Assembly (NCBI RefSeq): GCF_014648995.1
Contig: NZ_BMSE01000010.1
Location: forward strand, 201,992 to 265,991
Direction of reading: 5' to 3'
DNA length: 64,000 nt
Source of the DNA: Streptomyces massasporeus
GTDB taxonomy: Bacteria > Actinomycetota > Actinomycetes > Streptomycetales > Streptomycetaceae
Shown: piece after piece, positions 25,002 to 33,070 of the stretch
Position numbering within the stretch: position 1 is the first letter of the stretch
Layout of the letters: each line of letters opens with the position of its first letter
Notes under the pieces: model-generated
Seen by the model: only the letters and a program-made list of their open reading frames with translations
The model's database searches: none
What the model was told of the DNA's origin: nothing
Made by a program: the position numbers and the translations under genes

Positions 25002-25892
25002 CTAGTACGAGGAACCCGAAGCGCCCAGTGACCCCGTGGGGTGCCAGACCGTTTTGGTCTCCAGGAATGCCGTCAGACGGCCGATGCCCGGGGTCTCCGC
25101 GTAATCCACAGGCTGTGGACGGAGAACGCGCTTGAGGTTGTCGGCCGCCGCGATCTCCAGCTCCTTCGCGAGGGCCTCGTCGGCCCCCGCGAGGTCGATC
25201 GCGTTGACGTCCTGGTGGGCCGCCAGGGGGGCAGCGATCTCCGCCGTGCGTCCCGACAGGACGTTCACGACGCCGCCGGGGACGTCCGAGGTGGCCAGGA
25301 CCTCGGCCAGGGACAGGGCGGGGAGCGGGGACTTCTCGCTCGCCACCACGACCGCCGTGTTGCCCGTCGCGATCACCGGGGCGAGTACCGACACCAGTCC
25401 CAGGAACGACGACTCCTGCGGCGCCAGCACCGCGACCACGCCCGTCGGCTCGGGCGAGGACAGGTTGAAGAACGGGCCCGCGACCGGGTTGCCGCCGCCG
25501 ACCACCTGGGCGATCTTGTCGGTCCAGCCCGCGTACCAGACCCAGCGGTCGATCGTCGCGTCCACGACCGCCGCCGCCTTGGACTTCGACAGCCCCTCCG
25601 CGTCCGCCACCTCACGCACGAACTGGTCGCGGCGGCCCTCCAGCATCTCGGCGACGCGGTAGAGGACCTGGCCGCGGTTGTACGCCGTCGCCCCGGACCA
25701 GCCGCCGAACGCCTTGCGCGCCGCGACGACCGCGTCCCGGGCGTCCTTGCGGGACGACAGCGGCGCGTTCGCCAGCCACTTGCCCTTCGAGTCGGTCACC
25801 TCGTACACCCGGCCGCTCTCGGAACGCGGGAACTTCCCGCCGACGTACAGCTTGTAGGTCTTCAGGACGTTGAGCCGATCAACTGCATTCAT
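25002..25892 (-). CDS. Half-length aldehyde dehydrogenase-like protein, no catalytic Cys
   Basis: A 296-residue protein aligned with the N-terminal and NAD-binding half of aldehyde dehydrogenases: LYVGGKFPRSESGR, WYAGWTDK, then PEPTGVVAVLAPQESS in place of the usual PWNFP. The segment that would hold the catalytic Glu (ELGGK) and Cys (GQxC) is absent, and after residue ~250 a unique tail follows (ETKTVWHPTGSLGAS). Its ATG directly follows the TAA of the full-length enzyme (TAAATG), so the two are co-translated. It may be a structural or regulatory partner of that enzyme rather than a dehydrogenase. Confidence 0.8.
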   Translation of the reverse strand: MNAVDRLNVLKTYKLYVGGKFPRSESGRVYEVTDSKGKWLANAPLSSRKDARDAVVAARKAFGGWSGATAYNRGQVLYRVAEMLEGRRDQFVREVADAEGLSKSKAAAVVDATIDRWVWYAGWTDKIAQVVGGGNPVAGPFFNLSSPEPTGVVAVLAPQESSFLGLVSVLAPVIATGNTAVVVASEKSPLPALSLAEVLATSDVPGGVVNVLSGRTAEIAAPLAAHQDVNAIDLAGADEALAKELEIAAADNLKRVLRPQPVDYAETPGIGRLTAFLETKTVWHPTGSLGASGSSY

Positions 25893-27365
25893 TTAACGCT
25901 CGCCCTCCGGGCTCGACGGGGCGAGGTACGCCTCCAGGCCGTGACGGCCGCCCTCGCGGCCGAAGCCCGACTCCTTGTAACCGCCGAACGGCGACGTCGG
26001 GTCGAACTTGTTGAACGTGTTGGACCAGACGACACCCGCGCGGAGCTTGTTCGCGACCGCCAGGATGCGCGAGCCCTTCTCCGTCCAGATGCCGGCGGAC
26101 AGGCCGTACGGCGTGTTGTTGGCCTTGGCGACCGCCTCGTCCGGGGTACGGAAGGTCAGCACCGACAGCACCGGGCCGAAGATCTCGTCGCGGGCGATCC
26201 GGTGCGCCTGGGTGACGTTCGTGAACAGCGTCGGGGCGAACCAGTAGCCGCTCTCCGGCAGCTCGCACGCCGGCGACCAGCGCTCGGCGCCCTCCGCCTC
26301 GCCCTGCTCGACGAGGGAGGTGATGCGGGTGAGCTGCTCCTCGGAGTTGATCGCGCCGATGTCGGTGTTCTTGTCCAGCGGGTCGCCGAGGCGCAGCGTC
26401 GACAGGCGGCGCTTCAGGGACTCCAGGAGCTCCTCCTGGATCGACTCCTGCACCAGCAGGCGGGAGCCCGCGCAGCAGACCTGGCCCTGGTTGAAGAAGA
26501 TGCCGTTGACGATGCCCTCGACGGCCTGGTCGATCGGAGCGTCGTCGAAGACGATGTTCGCGCCCTTGCCGCCCAGTTCCAGCGTGACCTTCTTGCGGGT
26601 CCCGGCGACCGTGCGGGCGATCTCCTTGCCGACGGCCGTGGAGCCGGTGAAGGCGACCTTGTTCACGTCGGGGTGGGCGATCAGCGCGGCGCCGGCGTCG
26701 CCGTAGCCCGGGAGGATGTTGACGACGCCCTTGGGCAGGCCCGCCTGGCGGCAGATGTCCGCGAAGAACAGTGCCGACAGGGGGGTGGTCTCGGCCGGCT
26801 TCAGGACAACCGTGTTGCCGGTCGCGAGGGCCGGGGCGATCTTCCACGCCAGCATCAGGAGGGGGAAGTTCCAGGGAATGACCTGGCCCGCCACGCCCAG
26901 CGGCCTCGGGTTCGCCCCGTAACCGGCGTGGTCGAGCTTGTCGGCCCAGCCCGCGTAGTAGAAGAAGTGCGCGGCGACCAGGGGCAGGTCGGCGTCGCGC
27001 GTCTCCTTGATCGGCTTGCCGTTGTCGAGGGTCTCGAGGACGGCGAGCTCGCGGGAGCGCTCCTGGATGATGCGGGCGATGCGGAAGAGGTACTTCGCGC
27101 GCTCCGCGCCCGGGAGCGCCGACCACTTCTCGAAGGCCCGGCGCGCGGCCTTCACCGCGCGGTCGACGTCCTCGGAACCGGCCTGGGCGATCTCGGAGAG
27201 GACCTCCTCGGTGGACGGGGAGACGGTCTTGAAGACCTTGCCGTCCGCCGCCTCGACGAACTCGCCGTCGATGAACAGGCCGTACGAGGGCGCGATGTCG
27301 GCGATCGCGCGCGACTCGGGGGCCGGGGCGTATTCGAATACCGAAGACACGTTTTCCATGGTCAT
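25893..27365 (-). CDS. NAD-dependent aldehyde dehydrogenase
   Basis: Full-length class 1/2-like aldehyde dehydrogenase, 490 residues. Landmarks: IPWNFPLLM (~165), FTGSTAVGKEI (~243), ELGGKGANIVFDDA (catalytic Glu ~265), FFNQGQVCCAGSR (catalytic Cys ~300) and IFGPVLSV (~395). It starts 6 bases after the deoC stop, so it is in one operon with deoC. Deoxyribose-5-phosphate aldolase releases acetaldehyde; oxidation of that to acetate is the natural role here. The CC pair at the active site is common in this family. Confidence 0.92.
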   Translation of the reverse strand: MTMENVSSVFEYAPAPESRAIADIAPSYGLFIDGEFVEAADGKVFKTVSPSTEEVLSEIAQAGSEDVDRAVKAARRAFEKWSALPGAERAKYLFRIARIIQERSRELAVLETLDNGKPIKETRDADLPLVAAHFFYYAGWADKLDHAGYGANPRPLGVAGQVIPWNFPLLMLAWKIAPALATGNTVVLKPAETTPLSALFFADICRQAGLPKGVVNILPGYGDAGAALIAHPDVNKVAFTGSTAVGKEIARTVAGTRKKVTLELGGKGANIVFDDAPIDQAVEGIVNGIFFNQGQVCCAGSRLLVQESIQEELLESLKRRLSTLRLGDPLDKNTDIGAINSEEQLTRITSLVEQGEAEGAERWSPACELPESGYWFAPTLFTNVTQAHRIARDEIFGPVLSVLTFRTPDEAVAKANNTPYGLSAGIWTEKGSRILAVANKLRAGVVWSNTFNKFDPTSPFGGYKESGFGREGGRHGLEAYLAPSSPEGER

Positions 27366-27371
27366 GGGGTC

Positions 27372-28334
27372 TCAGTCCACCGTCACGTAGTCGGGGCCGG
27401 AGTAGCGGCCGGTGGCCAGCTTCTGGCGCTGCATCAGCAGGTCGTTCAGCAGCGACGAGGCGCCGAAGCGGAACCAGTGGTTGTCCAGCCAGTCCTCGCC
27501 CGCGGTCTCGTTGACCAGCACGAGGAACTTGATGGCGTCCTTCGAGGTACGGATGCCGCCCGCCGGCTTCACGCCGACCTGGATGCCGGTCTGGTCACGG
27601 AAGTCGCGGACGGCCTCCAGCATGAGGAGGGTGTTCGCGGGGGTGGCGTTCACCGCGACCTTGCCGGTGGAGGTCTTGATGAAGTCCGCGCCCGCCAGCA
27701 TCCCGAGCCAGCTCGCGCGGCGGATGTTGTCGTACGTCGAGAGCTCGCCCGTCTCGAAGATGACCTTCAGGCGTGCGGAGGTCCCGCAGGCCTCCTTCAC
27801 GGCCGTGATCTCGTCGTACACCTTCACGTATCGACCCGAGAGGAACGCCCCGCGGTCGATGACCATGTCGATCTCGTCGGCACCGGCGGCGACGGCGTCC
27901 CGCACGTCGGCCAGCTTGACGTCGAGCGCGGCGCGGCCGGCCGGGAACGCCGTGGCCACCGAGGCGACCTTCACGCCGGAGCCGGCGACGGCCTCCTTGG
28001 CCACGGCCACCATGTCGGGGTAGACGCAGACCGCCGCGGTGGCGGGCGTCGTACGGTCCGTCGGGTCGGGCTTGACCGCCTTCGCGCCGAGCGCCCGGAC
28101 CTTGCCCGGGGTGTCCGCGCCTTCCAGCGTCGTCAGGTCGACCATCGAGATCGCGAGGTCGATGGCGTACGCCTTCGCGGTCGTCTTGATCGAACGGGTG
28201 CCGAGGGAGGCCGCACGGCCCTCGAGTCCGACCGCGTCGACGCCGGGGAGCCCGTGGAGGAAGCGGCGCAGCGCGCTGTCGGACGAGGCGACGTCCTTGA
28301 GGGGGTGAGCTGCGGTGAGTGCAGAACTGGGCAT
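27372..28334 (-). CDS. deoC: Deoxyribose-phosphate aldolase
   Basis: Splits 2-deoxyribose-5-phosphate into glyceraldehyde-3-phosphate and acetaldehyde. 320 residues, longer than the ~220-250 of short DeoC, as in other actinobacteria. The TIM-barrel motifs are present: DLTTLEGADTPGKV, ADEIDMVIDRGAF, KVIFETGEL, FIKTSTGKV (Schiff-base Lys) and GVKPAGGIRT. ATG 28334 is 19 bases past a regulon operator. It heads an operon with two aldehyde dehydrogenase-type genes that deal with the acetaldehyde produced. Confidence 0.95.
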   Translation of the reverse strand: MPSSALTAAHPLKDVASSDSALRRFLHGLPGVDAVGLEGRAASLGTRSIKTTAKAYAIDLAISMVDLTTLEGADTPGKVRALGAKAVKPDPTDRTTPATAAVCVYPDMVAVAKEAVAGSGVKVASVATAFPAGRAALDVKLADVRDAVAAGADEIDMVIDRGAFLSGRYVKVYDEITAVKEACGTSARLKVIFETGELSTYDNIRRASWLGMLAGADFIKTSTGKVAVNATPANTLLMLEAVRDFRDQTGIQVGVKPAGGIRTSKDAIKFLVLVNETAGEDWLDNHWFRFGASSLLNDLLMQRQKLATGRYSGPDYVTVD

Positions 28335-28352
28335 GGTCACCAGACGAGCATA

Positions 28353-28366
28353 TCTACGCGCGTAGC
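28353..28366 (-). promoter_or_regulatory. Putative nucleoside-regulon operator (deoC operon)
   Basis: TCTACGCGCGTAGC, with the perfect palindrome CTACGCGCGTAG at 28354-28365. Reading the minus strand, GATATGCT follows at once and would serve as a -10 element, so the palindrome covers the -35/spacer region of the deoC promoter. Confidence 0.72.
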
Positions 28367-28492
28367 GGCTGTACAGTCCCGGGTTCTCTTCGATGGAGTC
28401 CCCAAGGGGTCCCATGGGGTCCCTGGTGGCCGGGGTGGCCTTTGGGAAGGGGGCGGAGGTCCGGGGCGGGGCGGGTCCGGCAGAATCGAGAC

Positions 28493-29197
28493 ATGACGAG
28501 CCCCGAACCCCAGCCCCCGGCGCCGCAGCCTCCGGAGCCCGAGTCCAAGGACCGGGTCTACCGGTCGGTCCCGGCCATCGCCGGTGGAGTGCTGCTGCTC
28601 GCCATCACCGGGTGGCTCGGAATCGACGCGATCGTCACGGGGGAGGGGCGCACGCCGTGGCTCGCGCTCGCCGTGCTGCTCCTCGTCGTGCCGCTCGTCA
28701 TCGCCTTCACGCTTCGGCCCGCCGTGTACGCCGGCGACGACCGGCTGCGGATCCGCAACCCCTTCCGCCTCGTCGTCGTGCCCTGGGGGCAGGTCGCCTC
28801 GCTGCGCTCCTCCTACTCGAACGAGGTCCTCACCGAGTCCGGCGCGAAGTACCAGCTGTGGGCCGTGCCCGTTTCGCTGCGCGCCCGCAAGAAGGCCGCG
28901 CGGCGCGAGATGCGGGCGACCGCGCAGGCCCGGCGGGAGATGGGGCGGGACGAGGGCCGCGGCAGCGCGCTCGGGATGCGGGCGGGTCTGGACGCAGGCC
29001 TCGGCGGGGACTCCGTCTCCGATGGGCCCGCGCGGGCCGAGACCGACCGGATCATGGACGAGCTGCGCGGGCTGCACGAGGCGCGGCACCAGGCGGAGTC
29101 GGCACGCGGCGAGGTCACCGTGCGGTGGGCCTACGAGGTGCTGGCGCCGGCGCTGGCGGGGGCGGTGCTGGTGCTGATCCTGGTGGCGACGGGCTGA
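28493..29197 (+). CDS. Membrane protein with PH-like domain
   Basis: A 234-residue membrane protein. Two hydrophobic helices (~25-45 and ~52-75) precede a bacterial PH-type domain: RPAVYAGDDRLRIRNPFRLVVVPWGQVASLR is the typical opening. A charged Arg/Ala helical segment with coiled-coil character (~125-205) leads to a C-terminal transmembrane helix (LAPALAGAVLVLILVATG). Function unknown; divergent from deoC. Its last codons are the first unit of a 44-bp tandem repeat. Confidence 0.82.
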   Translation: MTSPEPQPPAPQPPEPESKDRVYRSVPAIAGGVLLLAITGWLGIDAIVTGEGRTPWLALAVLLLVVPLVIAFTLRPAVYAGDDRLRIRNPFRLVVVPWGQVASLRSSYSNEVLTESGAKYQLWAVPVSLRARKKAARREMRATAQARREMGRDEGRGSALGMRAGLDAGLGGDSVSDGPARAETDRIMDELRGLHEARHQAESARGEVTVRWAYEVLAPALAGAVLVLILVATG

Positions 29198-29515
29198 GGT
29201 CCCGGGGGGCGGCGGTGCTGATCTTGCCGGTGACGGGCTGAGGTCCGGGGGGCTGGTCGTGCTGTTCTTGGTGGTGGGCTGAGGTCCGGGGGCCGACGGT
29301 GCTGATCCTGGTGACGGCCTGAGGTCCGGGGGGCCGGTCGTGCTGGTCCTGGTGGTGACGGGCTGAGGTCCGGGGGGCCGGTCGTGCTCATCCTGGTGGT
29401 GATGGGCCTGTGGTCCGGCGGTCGGCCGAGCTCATCCTGGTGGTGATGGGCCTGTGGTCCGGCGGTCGGCCGAGCTCATCCCGGTGGTGATGGGCTGACG
29501 GCCCGGCGGCCGGCC
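29171..29515 (+). repeat. 44-bp minisatellite, eight units
   Basis: Eight degenerate head-to-tail units begin near 29171, 29215, 29259, 29299, 29340, 29384, 29428 and 29472; most are exactly 44 bases, two to three are shortened to ~40. Each starts GTGCTGATCCTGGTGGTGA-like and contains GGGCTGAGGTCCGGGG. Unit 1 is the 3' end of the PH-domain gene including its TGA, so every unit carries a copy of that stop. The rest of the gap to 29613 shows no gene. Confidence 0.85.
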
Positions 29516-29613
29516 GTGGCGGCGTGGGCTGTGGAGCCGGTGCCTTTCCGGCGCCGTGGCGCCCTCCGGAAAAGCGGTGGAGTATGTGCGCTCCCCGCGC
29601 CTAGGTTCGGGGT

Positions 29614-29973
29614 ATGAGTACCCGTACCTTCCGTGTCACCGTCCGGGGCGTGTTCGACGGGCTGAGCGCCGAGCAGCGCGCCGGGCTGCTGGAGCGGGCC
29701 GCCGAGCACGACGTGCTGCGCGCCGCGTTCACGCCCCAGGGGAGCCTGACGTACGACGTGGCCGTGCGGCCCGCCTTCACGTTCCGCTTCCTCGACTCCG
29801 GGGAGGCCGAGGAGGACATCCTGGAGGCGACCGAGCGGGCCGAGGAGTCGGCGCGGGCGTGGCTGGAGCAGCGCGGGTACGGCTACAAGAAGCTCCGGTC
29901 CACCGCCGAGGACCTCTCCCAGGCGCCTCTCGGCAAGCGGCAGCGGCGGGAGGCCGCCCGGAAGGGTTTCTGA
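29614..29973 (+). CDS. Conserved hypothetical protein (DUF6204-like)
   Basis: A 119-residue soluble protein beginning TFRVTVRGVFDGLSAEQRAGLL with an alpha/beta pattern (SLTYDVAVRPAFTFRFLDSGEAEEDILEATERAE) and a basic tail. I recall this as the DUF6204 family common in Streptomyces; the label is from memory. No membrane segment or catalytic motif is evident. It converges on the phosphosugar mutase gene. Confidence 0.75.
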   Translation: MSTRTFRVTVRGVFDGLSAEQRAGLLERAAEHDVLRAAFTPQGSLTYDVAVRPAFTFRFLDSGEAEEDILEATERAEESARAWLEQRGYGYKKLRSTAEDLSQAPLGKRQRREAARKGF

Positions 29974-30048
29974 GTCCTCGGCGGGGGGATCGGCCGGGGG
30001 GAGAGATCGGCGGGGGAGGGGAGCGGCGAGGGTGCGGGGCCTCGGCCC

Positions 30049-31734
30049 TCAGATGCCCGCCGCCGTCGACAGGTCGCGCTTGATCGACTCCAGCAGCGCC
30101 GTCGCCTTCGCGCGGGCCGCCGGGAGATCCTGGTGGGACCCGACCGGGATCACGACCTCCAGGTAGCACTTCAGCTTCGGCTCCGTGCCGCTCGGGCGGA
30201 CGATCACCCGGGCGCCGTCGAGGGTGTAGCGAAGACCGTCCGTGGGCGGGAGTTCGGCCGTGCCCTGCGTGAGATCGTCCGTGCGGGTGATCGGCAGGCC
30301 GGCCAGCTCCGTCGGGGGCTGTTCGCGCAGGCGCCGCATCGCGGCGGCGATGAGGGACAGGTCCTCGACGCGGACCGAGAGCTGGTCCGTGGCGTGCAGG
30401 CCGTGCTCCACCGCCAGGTCGTCCAGCAGGTCCAGGAGGGTGCGGCCCTCCTCCTTGAGCTGGGAGGCCAGTTCCGTGATCAGCAGCGCGGCCGTGATGC
30501 CGTCCTTGTCGCGTACGCCGTCGGGGTCCACGCAGTAGCCGAGGGCCTCCTCGTAGCCGTAGCGCAGGCCCTCGGCGCGGGCGATCCACTTGAAGCCGGT
30601 GAGGGTCTCGACGTGCGGGAGGCCCGCCTTCTCGGCGATACGGCCGAGGAGGGACGACGAGACGATCGACTCCGCGAAGGTGCCGGTCGCTCCGCGGCGG
30701 ACCAGGTGGGCGGCGAGCAGGGCGCCGACCTCGTCGCCGCGCAGCATGCGCCAGTGGGTGCCGTGGGTGGCGTCGGTGGCGTCGGTTCCGTCCTGTACGG
30801 CGACGGCGCAGCGGTCCGCGTCCGGGTCGTTGGCGATGATCAGGTCCGGGGCGGCTTCGCCGGACAGCGCGCGTGCCGTCGCGAAGGCCAGGTCCATCGC
30901 GCCGGGCTCCTCCGGGTTGGGGAACGCGACGGTCGGGAACTCCGGGTCGGGATCGGCCTGCTCCGCTACGAGGACCGGTGCCGGGAAGCCGGCGCGGGCG
31001 AAGGCGGCCAGGAGGACGTCCTTGCCGACGCCGTGCATCGCCGTGTACACCGTGCGGGCCGTGCGGGGGGAACCCTCGGACAGGACGGCGTCCGTGCGGG
31101 CGAGGTAGGCGTCCAGGACGCTGTCGTCGAGGGTGTCCCAGCCTTCGGTGGGGCGCGCGACGGTGGTGAGGGACGGGACGGCGGCGATCTCCGCCGCGAT
31201 GTCGATGTCCGCCGGAGGGACGATCTGGGAGCCGTCGCCGAGGTAGACCTTGTAGCCGTTGTCGCGGGGCGGGTTGTGGCTGGCCGTGACCTCCACGCCG
31301 GCGACCGCGCCGAGGTGCCTTATCGCGAAGGCGAGCACGGGGGTCGGGAGGGGGCGGGGGAGGACGGCCGCGCGCAGGCCGGCGCCGATCATGACGGCGG
31401 CGGTGTCCTGGGCGAAGTCGTGGGACTTGTGGCGGGCGTCGTAGCCGATGACGACGAGGCCGGCTTCCCCTTCCCCGGCGGGGGGACCCTGCTTCTTGAG
31501 GTATGCCGCGAGGCCGGCGGCGGCGCGGATGACGACCGAGCGGTTCATGCGCATGGGGCCGGCGCCGAGTTCGCCGCGGAGGCCGGCGGTGCCGAACTGG
31601 AGGGTGCCGCTGAAACGGGCGGCGAGTTCGGTCTCGTCCTTGGCGTCGATGAGGCGGGCGAGCTCGGTGCGGGTGTCCGGGTCGGGGTCCTCGGTGAGCC
31701 ACGCCTGGGCCTGTGCGATGAGTTCGTCGTGCAC
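30049..31734 (-). CDS. Phosphohexomutase-family enzyme (PmmB-like)
   Basis: Alpha-D-phosphohexomutase superfamily, 561 residues with the four domains and motifs: catalytic Ser in TASHNPPRDNGYKV (~150), metal loop DPDADR (~300), sugar-binding GFKWIA (~372) and phosphate-binding RPSGTEPKLK (~525). It is labelled phosphomannomutase in relatives (PmmB of M. tuberculosis, next to deoD). Being next to purine nucleoside phosphorylase and with no other mutase in the cluster, the likely job is interconversion of (deoxy)ribose-1- and -5-phosphate. It starts at GTG 31734 without a strong ribosome site and has no regulon palindrome. Confidence 0.9.
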   Translation of the reverse strand: MHDELIAQAQAWLTEDPDPDTRTELARLIDAKDETELAARFSGTLQFGTAGLRGELGAGPMRMNRSVVIRAAAGLAAYLKKQGPPAGEGEAGLVVIGYDARHKSHDFAQDTAAVMIGAGLRAAVLPRPLPTPVLAFAIRHLGAVAGVEVTASHNPPRDNGYKVYLGDGSQIVPPADIDIAAEIAAVPSLTTVARPTEGWDTLDDSVLDAYLARTDAVLSEGSPRTARTVYTAMHGVGKDVLLAAFARAGFPAPVLVAEQADPDPEFPTVAFPNPEEPGAMDLAFATARALSGEAAPDLIIANDPDADRCAVAVQDGTDATDATHGTHWRMLRGDEVGALLAAHLVRRGATGTFAESIVSSSLLGRIAEKAGLPHVETLTGFKWIARAEGLRYGYEEALGYCVDPDGVRDKDGITAALLITELASQLKEEGRTLLDLLDDLAVEHGLHATDQLSVRVEDLSLIAAAMRRLREQPPTELAGLPITRTDDLTQGTAELPPTDGLRYTLDGARVIVRPSGTEPKLKCYLEVVIPVGSHQDLPAARAKATALLESIKRDLSTAAGI

Positions 31735-31852
31735 GGTCGGTGTCAGCCTCTCGCTTGTCGATGATCGGTGCGGGTGCCTCCGGCGGTGGGGCGGGGGCTT
31801 GCCTTCACGCCGGTGGGGGTGCGCGTGCGCTTCGCCTTCGCGGTGCGTGTGG

Positions 31853-31995
31853 GTCGGGGCCGCGCCGGGGGGTGTCCGTGCTCGGAACGGCGCGATGGGG
31901 TTGCGTACCGACCAACCGTCCGTTGACGCGCCAACCGCTGCGGGCGGACACCTCCCGATACGGCCCCTTCTCGCCGTACGCGGGTGCGGGAGCGT
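31853..31995 (+). repeat. ~140-bp dispersed repeat, copy A
   Basis: Matches the reverse complement of 36786-36927 over essentially the whole length, with long identical cores such as CCGTTGACGCGCCAACCGCT and CTCGGAACGGCGCGATGG, and scattered substitutions elsewhere. The two copies flank PNP, cyclotransferase, flavoprotein and DeoR genes in inverted orientation. Confidence 0.8.
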
Positions 31996-32069
31996 CCTCG
32001 CTCGCCGCCCGTGGGTGGCCGGCGGTCCTGTCCTTGTGCCGCTGTGGGTGGCCGGAGGTGCAACCCCCT

Positions 32070-32114
32070 AGGGGCGCGGGGACTGCGCGACCAGCCACTA
32101 CGGGCCCGCAGACC
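32070..32114 (+). repeat. Dispersed repeat, copy 2 (GGGGCGCGGGGAACTGCGCGA type)
   Basis: AGGGGCGCGGGGACTGCGCG then ACCAGCCACTACGGGCCCGC, matching 15321-15367 with a 1-base deletion and few changes. Confidence 0.6.
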
Positions 32115-32138
32115 GCCGGACCGCCTTCCGAAGCCTTC

Positions 32139-32963
32139 TCAGAGGCGGCCGAGGACCTGCGCGAGCAGGGAACCCATGCGTGTCGCGGAGTCGCGGCCGG
32201 CCTGGAGGACCTCCTCGTGGTTCAGGGGCTCGCCCGTCATGCCCGCGGCGAGGTTGGTGACGAGGGAGATGCCCAGGACCTCGGCACCCGCCTCGCGCGC
32301 GGCGATCGCCTCGAGGACCGTCGACATGCCCACCAGGTCCGCACCGATGACCCGGGCCATACGGATCTCGGCCGGAGTCTCGTAGTGCGGGCCGGGGAAC
32401 TGGGCGTAGACGCCTTCCTCCAGCGTCGCGTCGACCTCCTTGCACAGGGCACGCAGGCGCGGGGAGTACAGGTCGGTGAGGTCGACGAAGTTCGCGCCGA
32501 TGATGGGGGAGGTGGCGGTGAGGTTGATGTGGTCGCTGATGAGGACCGGCTGACCGGGGCGCATGCCCTCGCGCAGGCCGCCGCAGCCGTTGGTGAGGAC
32601 GACCGTCTTGCAGCCGGCCGAGACCGCGGTGCGGACGCCGTGGGCGACCGCTGCCACCCCGCGGCCCTCGTAGTAGTGCGTACGGCCCAGGAAGACCAGG
32701 GCGCGCTTGTTGCCGATCCGGTACGAGCGGATCTTGCCGCCGTGGCCCTCCACCGCCGGGGGCGGGAAACCGGGGAGCTCGGTGACCTGGAACTCGGCCT
32801 CGGGGGCGCCCAGCGCGTCCACGGCCGGGGCCCAGCCGGAGCCCATCACGAGGGCGACGTCGTGGGTCTCGGCGCCCGTCAGTTCGCGCAGGCGGGCCGC
32901 GGCGGCGTCGGCGGCCGTGTGGGGGTCGCCCTGGATGTCGTCCGGAAGAAGAGATGCGTTCAC
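32139..32963 (-). CDS. Purine nucleoside phosphorylase
   Basis: Phosphorolyses inosine/guanosine and deoxy analogues to base and (deoxy)ribose-1-phosphate; trimeric PNP class (family 2), 274 residues from GTG 32963. Motifs: VMGSGWAP (phosphate loop), GRTHYYEGRG, VLTNGCGGL, FPGPHYETPAEIRM, GADLVGMSTVLEAIAAREAG and TNLAAG with Asn in the base pocket. The start has no Shine-Dalgarno, and a TACCCT -10-like element lies about 10 bases upstream, so the mRNA may be leaderless. A regulon operator lies just beyond. It acts after add and before the phosphosugar mutase. Confidence 0.94.
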   Translation of the reverse strand: MNASLLPDDIQGDPHTAADAAAARLRELTGAETHDVALVMGSGWAPAVDALGAPEAEFQVTELPGFPPPAVEGHGGKIRSYRIGNKRALVFLGRTHYYEGRGVAAVAHGVRTAVSAGCKTVVLTNGCGGLREGMRPGQPVLISDHINLTATSPIIGANFVDLTDLYSPRLRALCKEVDATLEEGVYAQFPGPHYETPAEIRMARVIGADLVGMSTVLEAIAAREAGAEVLGISLVTNLAAGMTGEPLNHEEVLQAGRDSATRMGSLLAQVLGRL

Positions 32964-32987
32964 GCCGAAGAGGGTAGCCGCTGTTTG

Positions 32988-33001
32988 CCTACGCGCGTAG
33001 A
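32988..33001 (-). promoter_or_regulatory. Putative nucleoside-regulon operator (PNP)
   Basis: CCTACGCGCGTAGA with the perfect palindrome CTACGCGCGTAG at 32989-33000, about 25 bases upstream of the PNP start and positioned over the -35/spacer region of a possible leaderless promoter. Confidence 0.72.
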
Positions 33002-33070
33002 TGGCAGAGCTCACGGGGTGGCGATCGTTGTCTTGTCGTTTCCGACGAAGAGGTCTCGCGCGGGCTGCCC

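Larger units (their letters stand above)
31735..32138. other. Repeat-filled gap between phosphosugar mutase and PNP genes
   Basis: No supported gene in ~400 bases. It contains one arm of a long inverted repeat (31853-31995) and a copy of the GGGGCGCGGGG element (32070-32114). Small frames across it reflect base composition and the repeat, not conserved proteins. Confidence 0.6.

Noticed and set aside
29171..29515. CRISPR-like array
   Set aside because: Units are contiguous without unique spacers, and no cas genes are near; it is a minisatellite.
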